DNA of 18,504 nt from UMGS1649 sp045659265 (GTDB lineage Bacteria > Bacillota > Clostridia > TANB77 > CAG-465), in the NCBI GenBank assembly GCA_045659265.1, contig JAZOWO010000085.1, positions 1 through 18,504 of the forward strand, in the 5' to 3' direction. Shown in pieces: positions 5,803-13,863 of this stretch. Numbering within the stretch: the first letter of the stretch is position 1; every line of letters begins with the position of its first letter. The notes beneath the pieces were generated by a model, which saw only the letters and a list, made by a program, of their open reading frames with translations, was not told where the DNA came from and searched no databases. The position numbers were made by a program, and so were the translations under genes.

Positions 5803-6378
5803 TTATCTTTTTCTTTTTATATTTCCTGCTTTTATTTTAGCAAATATAGCTGCAAATCCCACAACTATAAATACAACTCCGATTATAGGAGCAATATAGC
5901 CACCTATTTCTTCAGAAACTAAATATATATTGTATGGATTATCTTTATAGTAATAAACTTGTATTGGTTGTCCCATCATAAATTGGTCACGATCTGTAGA
6001 TGTTTCTATTCTATCTTCATATCTTTTTCCATCAATATAATACTCGATCTCTAATTCAGATCCACCACTAGAACCAAATCTTGACCTTACATAGTCTATT
6101 TCAGCTGTTATATATACTTTATCATCTGCATTTGCTATTGACCTTTTTATATTGTTTATTCCAAAATAAAATGCTAATGAACCAACTAATATACAAATAA
6201 ACGCAATAAGTATTACTGATCCCCAAGGTGTCATTGCTAGTTGAGCATTTGTTTCTCTTTTATTTTTTTCTTTATTCTTACTTAAATTTTGTAAGGCATC
6301 CTTTACTTCATTGTACTCTCTCATTTTTTCTTCTATAGTCTTCCCCATACCAGATACGCCTCTAAAATCCATCTTCAT
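5803..6378 (-). CDS. DUF3592-like membrane protein
   Basis: A 191-residue protein with a short charged N-terminal region (about 12-45), a membrane segment (about 52-73), an extracytoplasmic beta-rich domain (ITAEIDYVRSRFGSSGGSELEI to IQVYYYKDNPYNIYL, about 90-153) and a second membrane segment (about 160-180) followed by a basic tail KAGNIKRKR. The layout and the 'v.v.Y..dGk.y...i......G..v.VyY.p.nP' pattern fit DUF3592, whose function is unknown. The ATG at 6378 follows AGGGGG; an internal ATG at codon 11 has no comparable site. It lies 11 bases downstream of the DUF4446 gene and is probably last in the parAB-DUF4446 transcript. Confidence 0.7.
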   Translation of the reverse strand: MKMDFRGVSGMGKTIEEKMREYNEVKDALQNLSKNKEKNKRETNAQLAMTPWGSVILIAFICILVGSLAFYFGINNIKRSIANADDKVYITAEIDYVRSRFGSSGGSELEIEYYIDGKRYEDRIETSTDRDQFMMGQPIQVYYYKDNPYNIYLVSEEIGGYIAPIIGVVFIVVGFAAIFAKIKAGNIKRKR

Positions 6379-6389
6379 ATGTTTTCCCC

Positions 6390-6959
6390 CTATACTCTTT
6401 TGTTTCTTTTTTTCTTTTTGTTAGTTTCTTTTACTTCTCCTACAAGTCTTAGCTTAAAATCCTTATCATCTATTGCCATTTGAAGTGCCATAGCTTCTTC
6501 TTCAGAAATTCTATCTTCTACTTTAGACTCTGTTACTAGTTTCGCATATATATTAGAACCATGTTTAGAATATATATGGTTTATTAATACTCCATTATTG
6601 TAATCATCTAGAAGAGCTAATGCAAAGCTTAATTTGTTTTCCGTTTCATCATAAGCGTTATATTTAATAAACCCGACTTTTTGCACATTGCTCTTGATTT
6701 TGTTAATGTATTTATCCACAACTTCCACAGTTTCTAATGACTTTTTCTCAACAGCGTTTAATCTATCATAAATAGATTGAAAGTCATCCTGAATATCTAC
6801 TTTAGAATTAAACTTCGCTAAAACCTTTTCATATTGCTCTTTATACTTTTTAACCTTCTTATTATTTTTTAATAACAAAATAAAGTTTATTATAGTTATT
6901 ACAAAAAGGATAAGTATTGCTATGTGTTCAAATTCTAACTTTTCTAATATATTCATCAT
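6390..6959 (-). CDS. DUF4446 family membrane-anchored protein
   Basis: A 189-residue protein with an N-terminal membrane segment (about 12-31), a Lys-rich coiled region (about 33-90), then the DUF4446 core VGFIKYNAYDETENKLSFAL, followed by ALLDDYNNGVLINHIYSK, and a basic C-terminal tail. I start at the ATG at 6959, with AAGGTG 6 bases before it, rather than the GTG at 6968, which overlaps that site. DUF4446 genes commonly sit beside parB near the origin in Clostridia. The function is unknown; the context suggests an envelope or chromosome-segregation link. It lies 27 bases after the parB stop. An isolated perfect DnaA box (6712-6720) occurs in its coding sequence. Confidence 0.85.
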   Translation of the reverse strand: MMNILEKLEFEHIAILILFVITIINFILLLKNNKKVKKYKEQYEKVLAKFNSKVDIQDDFQSIYDRLNAVEKKSLETVEVVDKYINKIKSNVQKVGFIKYNAYDETENKLSFALALLDDYNNGVLINHIYSKHGSNIYAKLVTESKVEDRISEEEAMALQMAIDDKDFKLRLVGEVKETNKKKKRNKRV

Positions 6960-6986
6960 GACTTTCACCTTCTTTTATATTTAATT

Positions 6987-7868
6987 TTATAGTTCTATTT
7001 CTAGCTTTTCTAGTATGCTTTCTAACCCTTCGTTATTGTAGTATTCGATAATTAGACGTTGATTTTGTTTTGAGGCATCTACTTTTACCTTCATACCAAA
7101 ATACTCGCTTAATTTGTCTTCTACGGCTTTATAAAGGCTACTTTTCTTAGCTACCTTCTTCTTTTTCACATTATATTTGTTTGCATCTTCATAAATTAGT
7201 TTTTCAACTTCTCTTACTGTAAGTTTCTTTTCAATAACTTTCTTAGCAACTCTTACTTGTTCTTCTGCATCTTCTATTGTTAAAAGTGCTCTTGCTTGTC
7301 CTTCAACAAGTTTACCATCTAAAACTAAATCTTGAACTTCAGGAGTTAATTTTAGAAGTCTTACTATGTTAGATACAGCAGATTGACTCTTACCAGTTAC
7401 TTTAGCAACTTCTGTTACTGTATACTCATCTAATTCCATAAGTTCTTTTAAAGCTCTTGCTACTTCCATTACATTAAGATCTTCTCTTTGGATATTTTCT
7501 ATTAGCGCAACTTGTTTTCTCTTAGATTCTGTATAATCTTTAACTATTGCAGGTATTGTTTTAAGACCAACAATTTTAGCTGCTCTCCATCTTCTTTCTC
7601 CTGCTACTATGTGATAACCTTCATCTGCTTTTTCTACAATGATTGGTTGAATAACTCCATGTTCTCTTACAGAGTCTGCAAGTTCTTCTAATTTCTTTTC
7701 ATCAAATACCTTTCTTGGCTGATTAGGCATTGGTTCTACATCTGTAACATTAAGTTCAACAACACTATCTAATACTGTTTTCTTTTCTTTAGTAGTTACA
7801 CTTTTAACCTCTTCTATATCATCAAAAAGAGCATTTAATCCTCTTCCTAAACCTTTACTTGTTCCCAT
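6987..7868 (-). CDS. parB: Chromosome partitioning protein ParB (Spo0J)
   Basis: A 293-residue ParB. It has the N-terminal ParA-stimulating stretch (KGLGRGLNALF, 5-15), the ParB/Srx CTP-binding domain with NQPRK (49-53) and GERRWRAAK (90-98), a helix-turn-helix (TVTEVAKVTGKSQSAVSNIV, about 155-175) and a C-terminal dimerisation region. ParB binds parS, clamps and slides on DNA with CTP, and recruits SMC. The window's own candidate parS sites lie at 9872, 12142 and 13776. The ATG follows AGGAGG. It lies 16 bases after parA. No separate Noc-type paralogue or Noc box is seen. Confidence 0.96.
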   Translation of the reverse strand: MGTSKGLGRGLNALFDDIEEVKSVTTKEKKTVLDSVVELNVTDVEPMPNQPRKVFDEKKLEELADSVREHGVIQPIIVEKADEGYHIVAGERRWRAAKIVGLKTIPAIVKDYTESKRKQVALIENIQREDLNVMEVARALKELMELDEYTVTEVAKVTGKSQSAVSNIVRLLKLTPEVQDLVLDGKLVEGQARALLTIEDAEEQVRVAKKVIEKKLTVREVEKLIYEDANKYNVKKKKVAKKSSLYKAVEDKLSEYFGMKVKVDASKQNQRLIIEYYNNEGLESILEKLEIEL

Positions 7869-7884
7869 ATTTTCCTCCTATGTT

Positions 7885-8655
7885 CTATTTGTTATTACTT
7901 AACAATTCTTTAGCTAGCTTCTTGTATGTTCTAGCACCTTTAGATAATGGATCATATATTGTAATTGGTAATCCATGGCTTGGTGCTTCACTAAGTCTAA
8001 TATTTCTAGGTATCATTGTCTCAAACACCTTGTTTCCAAAATATTTCACAACTTCTTCTGCTACTTGAGTAGATAATCTAGTTCTAGAATCGAACATTGT
8101 CATTACAACACCTTCAATTTCTAAATCTGGATTTAAATTCTTTTGCACAAGCTTAATTGTATTTACAAGTTGTCCTAAACCTTCTAATGCATAATATTCT
8201 GATTGAATTGGAACAAGAACACTATCTGCTGCTGCAAACGCATTTAATGTTACTAATCCTAATGATGGAGGACAATCCATAAATATATAATCATATTGTT
8301 GAGTTTCTTCTAATTCTTCTATTGCCTTCTTAAGTCTTGTTTCACGTGCCATTAAAGGAACAAGCTCAACCTCTGCTGCTGCAAGATTTATGCTTGATGG
8401 ACACACAAATAATTTTTTAACCACCGTTGGTTTTATTATGTCAACCATTTTATCTTCATTTATTATTACATCGTATACTGACTTATCTGTTGGTTGCTTT
8501 GCTATACCAACACCGCTAGTAGCATTACCTTGTGGATCTATATCTATTAAAAGTACTTTCTTTCCTCTTTCTGCAACACATGCACTTAAGTTAATTGCTG
8601 TTGTAGTCTTACCTACGCCACCCTTTTGATTTGCTATTGCTATTACTTTTGCCAC
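7885..8655 (-). CDS. parA: Chromosome partitioning ATPase ParA (Soj)
   Basis: A 256-residue Walker-type ATPase with the deviant Walker A KGGVGKTTT (11-19), a switch region DPQGNATSG and Walker B FMDCPPSLG. It partners ParB in origin segregation and in Soj-type bacteria also controls DnaA activity. I chose the GTG at 8655 (reading MAKVIAIANQKGG) because AGAGGTGA lies 5-6 bases upstream and the length matches Soj. A longer open frame from 8712 would run through the terminator and promoter. It is the first gene of the parA-parB-DUF4446-DUF3592 run. Confidence 0.96.
   Translation of the reverse strand: MAKVIAIANQKGGVGKTTTAINLSACVAERGKKVLLIDIDPQGNATSGVGIAKQPTDKSVYDVIINEDKMVDIIKPTVVKKLFVCPSSINLAAAEVELVPLMARETRLKKAIEELEETQQYDYIFMDCPPSLGLVTLNAFAAADSVLVPIQSEYYALEGLGQLVNTIKLVQKNLNPDLEIEGVVMTMFDSRTRLSTQVAEEVVKYFGNKVFETMIPRNIRLSEAPSHGLPITIYDPLSKGARTYKKLAKELLSNNK
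8338..8353. promoter_or_regulatory. parS half-site within parA
   Basis: TGTTTCACGTGCCATT matches the first 11 positions of the parS consensus TGTTTCACGTGAAACA exactly, but the second half is broken. It may be a weak ParB site. Confidence 0.35.
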
Positions 8656-8677
8656 AACTTTCACCTCTTTTGCATGT

Positions 8678-8706
8678 ATTATATTACAATTTAAACAAAA
8701 AGAAAA
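8678..8706 (-). promoter_or_regulatory. Candidate promoter of the parAB transcript
   Basis: A good minus-strand -10 TATAAT (8678-8683), 23 bases upstream of the parA start, has only a weak -35 (TTTTCT, 8701-8706) at 17-base spacing. That -35 falls inside the upstream terminator hairpin. Confidence 0.4.
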
Positions 8707-8746
8707 GAGCAAATCTCTTTTTTTATAGATTTACTCTTTTCTTTTT
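8697..8746 (-). terminator. Intrinsic terminator of the 85-residue unknown gene
   Basis: Two 20-base arms (8697-8716 and 8727-8746) pair with a single C/A mismatch around a 10-base loop. On the minus strand the stem ends in CTTTTCTTTTTG. It separates the upstream small gene from parA. Confidence 0.8.
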
Positions 8747-8773
8747 TGACCCTTATACAATCATATCTTGTAT

Positions 8774-9031
8774 TTACTTGATAGATTTACCAAAAACGGT
8801 CAGCTGCCAGTCATACATTCTCCTTAATGCGGAAGATAAGATTTTATCTTGCGGCCAAAGCCAGTCATAAAAACTCTCCTTAGGTTTCATAAACCACTCT
8901 TCATAGAGCTCCCGTATCAGTTGGTTGTATTCTTCGTCCCCGGCTTCTAACTGCCATCTAAGTTTTCTTGCCTGAATTTCTTCAGAACAAGTAAGGCCAT
9001 GCTTACAGTTCACTTTTTTCTTCTTTGCCAT
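8774..9031 (-). CDS. Small uncharacterised protein (85 residues)
   Basis: An 85-residue protein starting MAKKKKVNCKHGLTCSEE, then a charged helical middle (EIQARKLRWQLEAGDEEYNQ, followed by IRELYEEWFM) and an aromatic-rich stretch (FYDWLWPQDKILSSALRRMYDWQ). I do not recognise it. Two cysteines and a histidine near the start (C9, H11, C15) could bind metal but are too few for a clear motif. It has a strong AAGGAGG site 5-6 bases before its ATG, its own promoter (9086-9114) and its own terminator (8697-8746), so it is an independent unit inserted between rsmG and parA, which normally lie close together. Its base composition is visibly richer in G and C than its neighbours, suggesting transfer. 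Confidence 0.75.
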   Translation of the reverse strand: MAKKKKVNCKHGLTCSEEIQARKLRWQLEAGDEEYNQLIRELYEEWFMKPKESFYDWLWPQDKILSSALRRMYDWQLTVFGKSIK

Positions 9032-9085
9032 ACAAACCTCCTTATTTATTTAAATGTGGTAATTATATTTTTTACAGCACTATGT

Positions 9086-9114
9086 ATTATACCATACCTT
9101 GTCAAGTTTTGCAA
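9086..9114 (-). promoter_or_regulatory. Promoter of the 85-residue unknown gene
   Basis: Minus-strand TTGCAA (9109-9114), a 17-base spacer and TATAAT (9086-9091), with an extended -10 (TGG before TATAAT). The leader of about 48 bases ends in AAGGAGG. Confidence 0.75.
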
Positions 9115-9144
9115 ACTTTACTCCACAAAAGCCTTATTTTAAGC

Positions 9145-9879
9145 CTATAAAGGTTGTTTTTTTATCTTTGCAAATTGTCTTGGATATTTATCCTTAATAT
9201 TATTTGTTTTAGTATATTCTATGATTGTTCTTCTAAAATATTCATTATTATATTCTAATTGATACTCATATGTATCTTTAAGTTTAAGTGCAAGTTCCAC
9301 TACAGCTTTACTTACTTCCTTCATTTCTTCTTCAGTCTTATCTGCCTTCATGTATATACACTTTCCACCTACTTTTACAAATGGCGATGTTAGTTCCATA
9401 AGAACATTAAGTCTTGCTACAGCCCTACTTACAACTACATCGTACGCTTCTCTGAAGCCTACTTCTTTAGCCGTTTCTTCAGCTCTACCATGTACAGCTT
9501 TAACACTACTTAAACCTAGTGTTTTAATAACTTCATCTAAGAATATTATTCTCTTATTTAAAGCATCAAACAATGTAAATTCTGCTTTACCATTAAAATA
9601 TATAGCAAGAATCATACCAGGAAGACCAGCACCTGTTCCTACATCAATTACTTTATCTCCTTCTTTAATATATTTTGCTACATAAAGAGAGTCTACAATA
9701 TGTTTTACTATTACTTCATCATCCTCTGTAACAGCAGTAAGGTTTATCTTTTCGTTCCAGTCTACTAGTAATTCCTTATATGTATATAGCATTTCTGCTT
9801 GTTTCACAGAAATGTCTAAACCTATTGATTTAACTGCATTTACAGTATTTTCTATGAATTGTTCCTTAGTTAATTTCAC
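9145..9879 (-). CDS. rsmG: 16S rRNA (guanine527-N7)-methyltransferase RsmG
   Basis: A 244-residue enzyme that methylates G527 of 16S rRNA with S-adenosylmethionine. It has the family N-terminal helix region (about 20-60, YKELLVDWNEKINLTAV), the SAM-binding motif DVGTGAGLPG (79-88), a later VVSRAVARL segment and the usual basic C-terminus KYPRQFAKIKKQPL. Length fits the family. The start is the GTG at 9879, because GAGGTG lies about 9 bases upstream and no in-frame ATG is better placed. This GTG is part of a perfect parS-like palindrome (9872-9887). It is the last gene of the leftward rpmH-to-rsmG block and lies 6 bases after the mnmG stop. Confidence 0.97.
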   Translation of the reverse strand: MKLTKEQFIENTVNAVKSIGLDISVKQAEMLYTYKELLVDWNEKINLTAVTEDDEVIVKHIVDSLYVAKYIKEGDKVIDVGTGAGLPGMILAIYFNGKAEFTLFDALNKRIIFLDEVIKTLGLSSVKAVHGRAEETAKEVGFREAYDVVVSRAVARLNVLMELTSPFVKVGGKCIYMKADKTEEEMKEVSKAVVELALKLKDTYEYQLEYNNEYFRRTIIEYTKTNNIKDKYPRQFAKIKKQPL

Positions 9880-9887
9880 GTGAAATT
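9872..9887. promoter_or_regulatory. parS site (ParB binding), at the rsmG start codon
   Basis: AATTTCACGTGAAATT is a perfect 16-bp palindrome whose central 12 bases match the parS consensus TGTTTCACGTGAAACA exactly. It contains the rsmG GTG start and almost touches the mnmG stop. Confidence 0.8.
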
Positions 9888-11781
9888 ACACCTCTTTCTT
9901 ACCACTTTGAGTTAAGTAAATTAATAACACAGATATATCTGCTGGAGAAACTCCTGTTATTCTTGAAGCTTGTCCTACTGAAGTTGGTTTTTGTTTATTT
10001 AGTTTTTGTCTTGCTTCTAAACTTAATCCTTTTATTTGTTCATAATCTATTTCTGTAGATAATTTCTTTTCTTCTAATTTTTTAAATCTATCTATTTGTT
10101 CTTGTTGAAGTTTTATATAACCTTCATACTTAACTTGTATTTCTACTTGTTCCCTTACAGCCCTTGGTAATACTGGTCTTGAAGTATCTATGCTTTCTGT
10201 AGAATCATATGTAACTTCTGTTCTTTTTAGAAGTTCTGCAAGTTTAGTCCCTCTATCTATTGAGCTACTTCCTAAAGATTCTAATAAAGCGTTTGTAGAA
10301 TCATTTGCTTTAATTAAAGTAGATTTTACTCTTTCTAATTCGCTAGCTATTAATTCCTTTTTATTTACAAATGCTTGATATCTCTCATTGCTTACAAGCC
10401 CTACAGCGTGGCCTTTTTCAGTAAGTCTAAGGTCTGCATTATCTTGTCTTAACATTAATCTATATTCTGAACGAGAAGTCATCATTCTATAGGGTTCATT
10501 AGTTCCTTTAGTTACAAGATCGTCTATTAATACCCCTATGTATGCTTCAGAACGATCTAATGTAAACTCTGGAAGATTATCTATTGCTCTAGAAGCGTTA
10601 ATACCAGCAATTAAGCCTTGTGCAGCCGCTTCTTCATATCCAGAACTTCCGTTAATTTGTCCTGCAAAATATAGTCCATCTATATCTTTATATTTTAATC
10701 CTAAAGATAGTTTTGTTGAGTCTATTGCATCATATTCTATAGCATATGCAGAGCGCATAAACCTACAATTCTCTAAGCCTGGAACGGTTTTATATAATTT
10801 CTTTTGAACTTCTTCTGGAAGAGATGATGACATTCCTTGAATGTACATTTCTCCTGTATTATCTCCCATTGGTTCAATAAATATTTGATGTCTTTCTTTA
10901 TCTGCGAATCTCATTACTTTGTCTTCTATAGAAGGACAATATCTAGGTCCTACACCTTCTATATTGCCGTTAAATAGCGGAGAACGGTGTATATTTGATC
11001 TAATTTCTTTATGTGTCTCTTCGTTTGTATACGTTAAATAGCAGTCTATTTGCGGTCTAGACAATAATTCTTTATTCTCCTCATTCATAAAAGAGAAGGA
11101 TTTTATATCTTCGTCACCTTTTTGTACTTCCATCTTAGATAAATCCATTGTTTTTACATTTATTCTAGCTGGTGTACCTGTTTTAAATCTTCTTAATTCT
11201 ATACCTAAATTTAATAAACTTTGAGATAGCTCATTGGCCGGAAATACACCATCTGGGCCGCTTTCATAGGATACTTCACCTATTACAACTTTACCTTTTA
11301 AGTATGTTCCTGTAGCCACTACGACTGCTTTACAACCATATACCGCACCATTTTTAGTTCTTATTTCTTTAACTTTATTATTATCTGTTCTAATCTCTAC
11401 AACTTCTGCTTGTATAATGTCTAGATTCTCTTCTTTTTCTAGAACTTGCTTCATATATGCATGATATTTCTTTCTATCTATTTGTGCTCTTAATGAATGT
11501 ACTGCTGGTCCTTTAGACGAATTAAGCATCTTAGATTGTACAAAACATTCATCTGCAGAAAGCCCCATTTGGCCTCCTAAAGCGTCTATTTCTCTAACTA
11601 GATGTCCTTTAGAAGTGCCGCCAATACTAGGGTTACAAGGCATATTAGCAACTGAATCCATATTCATTACAAACATAGCAGTTGTCTTCCCAAGACGTGC
11701 AGCGGCAAGGGCAGCTTCTATACCAGCATGTCCTCCTCCTATTACTACTACATCATAATCTATATCTTTATATTCTACCAT
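9886..11781 (-). CDS. mnmG: tRNA uridine-5-carboxymethylaminomethyl modification enzyme MnmG (GidA)
   Basis: A 631-residue FAD protein that, with MnmE, installs the cmnm5 group on U34 of certain tRNAs using methylenetetrahydrofolate. It has the FAD-binding GGGHAGIEAALAAARLG (15-31), the conserved CNPSIGGTSKGHLVREIDAL block (about 49-68), the second signature in GSSGYEEAAAQGLIAG and C-terminal MnmE/tRNA-binding segments (RITGVSPADISVLLIYL). Length is typical. The ATG at 11781 has AGGA 8 bases upstream. It lies 9 bases after mnmE, its functional partner, and is followed by rsmG. Confidence 0.98.
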   Translation of the reverse strand: MVEYKDIDYDVVVIGGGHAGIEAALAAARLGKTTAMFVMNMDSVANMPCNPSIGGTSKGHLVREIDALGGQMGLSADECFVQSKMLNSSKGPAVHSLRAQIDRKKYHAYMKQVLEKEENLDIIQAEVVEIRTDNNKVKEIRTKNGAVYGCKAVVVATGTYLKGKVVIGEVSYESGPDGVFPANELSQSLLNLGIELRRFKTGTPARINVKTMDLSKMEVQKGDEDIKSFSFMNEENKELLSRPQIDCYLTYTNEETHKEIRSNIHRSPLFNGNIEGVGPRYCPSIEDKVMRFADKERHQIFIEPMGDNTGEMYIQGMSSSLPEEVQKKLYKTVPGLENCRFMRSAYAIEYDAIDSTKLSLGLKYKDIDGLYFAGQINGSSGYEEAAAQGLIAGINASRAIDNLPEFTLDRSEAYIGVLIDDLVTKGTNEPYRMMTSRSEYRLMLRQDNADLRLTEKGHAVGLVSNERYQAFVNKKELIASELERVKSTLIKANDSTNALLESLGSSSIDRGTKLAELLKRTEVTYDSTESIDTSRPVLPRAVREQVEIQVKYEGYIKLQQEQIDRFKKLEEKKLSTEIDYEQIKGLSLEARQKLNKQKPTSVGQASRITGVSPADISVLLIYLTQSGKKEV

Positions 11782-11790
11782 TATATATTC

Positions 11791-13164
11791 CTACTTTCCT
11801 AAACAGAATTTCTCGAATATCTTGTTTACAACATCGCTACTTGCATTCTTTCCTGTAATATTACCAAGCATCTCTGTAGCTTCTTTAATATCTATTGCTG
11901 CAACATCTAAAGATTCTCCCATTTCTGCTATTTCTTTTGCTTTTATAACGCTATTTCTAGCCTTTTCTAGTAAATCTTTATGTCTTTCATTTACTATTAT
12001 TCTACTTTCTTCACTATCTATATTAGATATATTAAATATTTCTTCTATAGTATCTTTTAATTCTACAATACCTTCTCCAGTTTTACTAGATATACATATT
12101 ATATTTTTGTGATTTCCTAGTTGACTTTTAATATCTTCAATCTTTTCACGTGAAATATCTACCTTGTTAAGTCCAATTATATACGGTTTATTTTGACCTT
12201 TGATTTTCTCTAGAAGCTCGATGTCTCTAGCGTTTAAGCCTCTTGATAAGTCTATTAAATATATTATCATATCCGTATCATCTATGGCCTTTAGACTTTT
12301 GTTAACACCTATAGCTTCAACCACATCATCAGTTTCTCTTATTCCAGCTGTGTCAGAAACATTAAGTACAAGATTTCCAATTATTAATGTTTCTTCTATA
12401 ACATCTCTTGTAGTTCCTTCTATATCTGTTACTATTGCTTTTTCTTCATTTAATAACGTATTTAATAATGATGATTTACCTACATTTGTATTTGCTACTA
12501 TAGCTAGGTTTATTCCGTTCTTTATATATTTACCATCATTATGTGTTTTTATTAATAAATCTATTTCTTTTTTAATTAGTTCTAATCTTTCTTCTAGTCT
12601 TTCTATTGTTATTTCTTCATAATCATATTCTGGATAATCTATGCTTACTTCTATCTCAGCCATAAGCGTTACAAGCATATCTCTTACTGTTTCTACTTTA
12701 TCGTAAATTCCGCCTGACAACTGATTTACAGCCACTTTTGCTTGTGCACTTGTCTTAGCATTTATTACATCTATTATAGCCTCTGCTTTAGATAAATCCA
12801 TCTTACCATTTAAGAACGCTCTCTTAGAGAACTCTCCTGGTTCTGCTATTCTCGCTCCATTATCTACAACAAGTTTTAATATCTCTAGTGTAACCTTTCT
12901 TCCACCATGACAGTTAATCTCGCACACATCTTCACCTGTAAAACTGTGTGGCGCCTTAAAGCATGAAACAAGCACTTCATCTACCATAGTGCTTGTAATA
13001 TTATTTATTATCTTTCCATAGATTATCTTTTGATGATCTAATTTAGCATAATTCGTAAAGATCTTAGACACTATTTCTAGCGCCTTTTCTCCACTTATTC
13101 TTATTATATTAATTCCACTACTTGTACCACCAGTACTTATAGCCGCAATAGTTTCTGTTAACAT
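11791..13164 (-). CDS. mnmE: tRNA modification GTPase MnmE (TrmE)
   Basis: A 457-residue partner of MnmG. It has an N-terminal folate-binding domain (1-120), a helical domain, an inserted G domain and the C-terminal motif CLGK that holds the modification cysteine. G-domain motifs: G1 ANTNVGKS (224-231), G2 region GTTRD (250-254), G3 DTAG (271-274), G4 NKVD (333-336). The first glycine of G1 (GxxxxGKS) is alanine here, an uncommon but conservative change. The ATG at 13164 follows AAAGGA. It is separated from the upstream jag gene by a terminator, so it may be read partly through that terminator or from an unseen promoter. A parS site lies at 12142-12157. Confidence 0.97.
   Translation of the reverse strand: MLTETIAAISTGGTSSGINIIRISGEKALEIVSKIFTNYAKLDHQKIIYGKIINNITSTMVDEVLVSCFKAPHSFTGEDVCEINCHGGRKVTLEILKLVVDNGARIAEPGEFSKRAFLNGKMDLSKAEAIIDVINAKTSAQAKVAVNQLSGGIYDKVETVRDMLVTLMAEIEVSIDYPEYDYEEITIERLEERLELIKKEIDLLIKTHNDGKYIKNGINLAIVANTNVGKSSLLNTLLNEEKAIVTDIEGTTRDVIEETLIIGNLVLNVSDTAGIRETDDVVEAIGVNKSLKAIDDTDMIIYLIDLSRGLNARDIELLEKIKGQNKPYIIGLNKVDISREKIEDIKSQLGNHKNIICISSKTGEGIVELKDTIEEIFNISNIDSEESRIIVNERHKDLLEKARNSVIKAKEIAEMGESLDVAAIDIKEATEMLGNITGKNASSDVVNKIFEKFCLGK
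12142..12157. promoter_or_regulatory. parS site within mnmE
   Basis: CTTTTCACGTGAAATA contains the 12-base parS core TTTCACGTGAAA without mismatch; only outer positions differ from the consensus. Confidence 0.75.
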
Positions 13165-13185
13165 AACTTTATTCCTTTCTCTTAT

Positions 13186-13211
13186 AAAAAGTCAGCGTTT
13201 GCTGACCTTTT
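13186..13211 (-). terminator. Intrinsic terminator between jag and mnmE
   Basis: On the minus strand AAAAGGTCAGC pairs with GCTGACTTTTT around loop AAAC (11 pairs, one G-T) and runs into a T-rich end. It lies between the jag stop (13215) and the mnmE start (13164). Confidence 0.75.
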
Positions 13212-13214
13212 ATT

Positions 13215-13862
13215 TTATCTTACTTTCTTTATTACTACTCTTCTTCTTGGTTCTTCGCCATAGCTTTCTGTTTTTACATCTGTTCTATTTGCAAGTTCTG
13301 TATGAATGATCATTCTTTCATATGCAGACATTGGTTCAAGTCTTACGTCTCTTCCAAATTTCACAGCATTTCTAGCCATTTTTCTAGCTAATTCTTTAAG
13401 TCTTTCTTCCTTCTTAACCTTGTAATCATTTACTTCTACAAATACTTTAGCACATTCCTCTTCTTCCTTTTGAAGTATTGAGTTTATTGTAGATTGTATA
13501 GCTTCAATTGTTTTACCTTTGTATCCAATTAAGTGTGCTGAATTTTCTGAAGATATTTTAACTATTACTTTTCCATCATCTGTAGATACTTCAAAAGTTG
13601 ATGTATCTCCTGTGATTTCAAACATTTTAGCAAGTATTTCTTTAGCTTTATTTGCTGTATTCGCTAATTGTTCGTCATCATATTTTTTCTCTACTGTAAG
13701 TCTTACTTTAGCCATTTTACTTGAAAGTATTCCAAGCATTCCATTAGATGGTTCATCTATTACTAGAATTTTAACATCTTCACGTGAAACTTTAAGTGTT
13801 TCTAATCCTTTTCTTATAGCTTCTTCTACTGTTTTTCCGTATTCTTCTGTCATTCTTTTCAT
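13215..13862 (-). CDS. jag: RNA-binding protein Jag (KhpB)
   Basis: A 215-residue protein with an N-terminal Jag-N domain (about 4-55), a KH domain with the GxxG loop GYKG (113-116) and an R3H domain (YERMIIH, R183 and H187). Jag/KhpB binds RNA, often with KhpA, and in Firmicutes is linked to cell elongation and division. The ATG at 13862 follows AGGAGG, which lies inside the last codons of yidC. Only one base separates it from the yidC stop, so translation is probably coupled. A parS-like site lies at 13776-13791. Confidence 0.95.
   Translation of the reverse strand: MKRMTEEYGKTVEEAIRKGLETLKVSREDVKILVIDEPSNGMLGILSSKMAKVRLTVEKKYDDEQLANTANKAKEILAKMFEITGDTSTFEVSTDDGKVIVKISSENSAHLIGYKGKTIEAIQSTINSILQKEEEECAKVFVEVNDYKVKKEERLKELARKMARNAVKFGRDVRLEPMSAYERMIIHTELANRTDVKTESYGEEPRRRVVIKKVR
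13776..13791. promoter_or_regulatory. parS site within jag
   Basis: ATCTTCACGTGAAACT matches the parS consensus TGTTTCACGTGAAACA at 12 of 16 positions, including all of CACGTGAAAC. Confidence 0.65.
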
Positions 13863-13863
13863 G

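Noticed and set aside
6712..6720. Isolated perfect DnaA box TTATCCACA inside the DUF4446 gene
   Set aside because: It is a single box in coding sequence with no cluster or A/T tract nearby; one such 9-mer can occur by chance.
8656..8712. N-terminal extension of parA to an upstream ATG
   Set aside because: It would cross the promoter and terminator and make a Soj with an atypical leader; the GTG at 8655 has a proper ribosome binding site and normal length.
9121..9144. Possible terminator after rsmG
   Set aside because: Only about 4 pairs (CTTA/TAAG) with no clear T-run; too weak to call.
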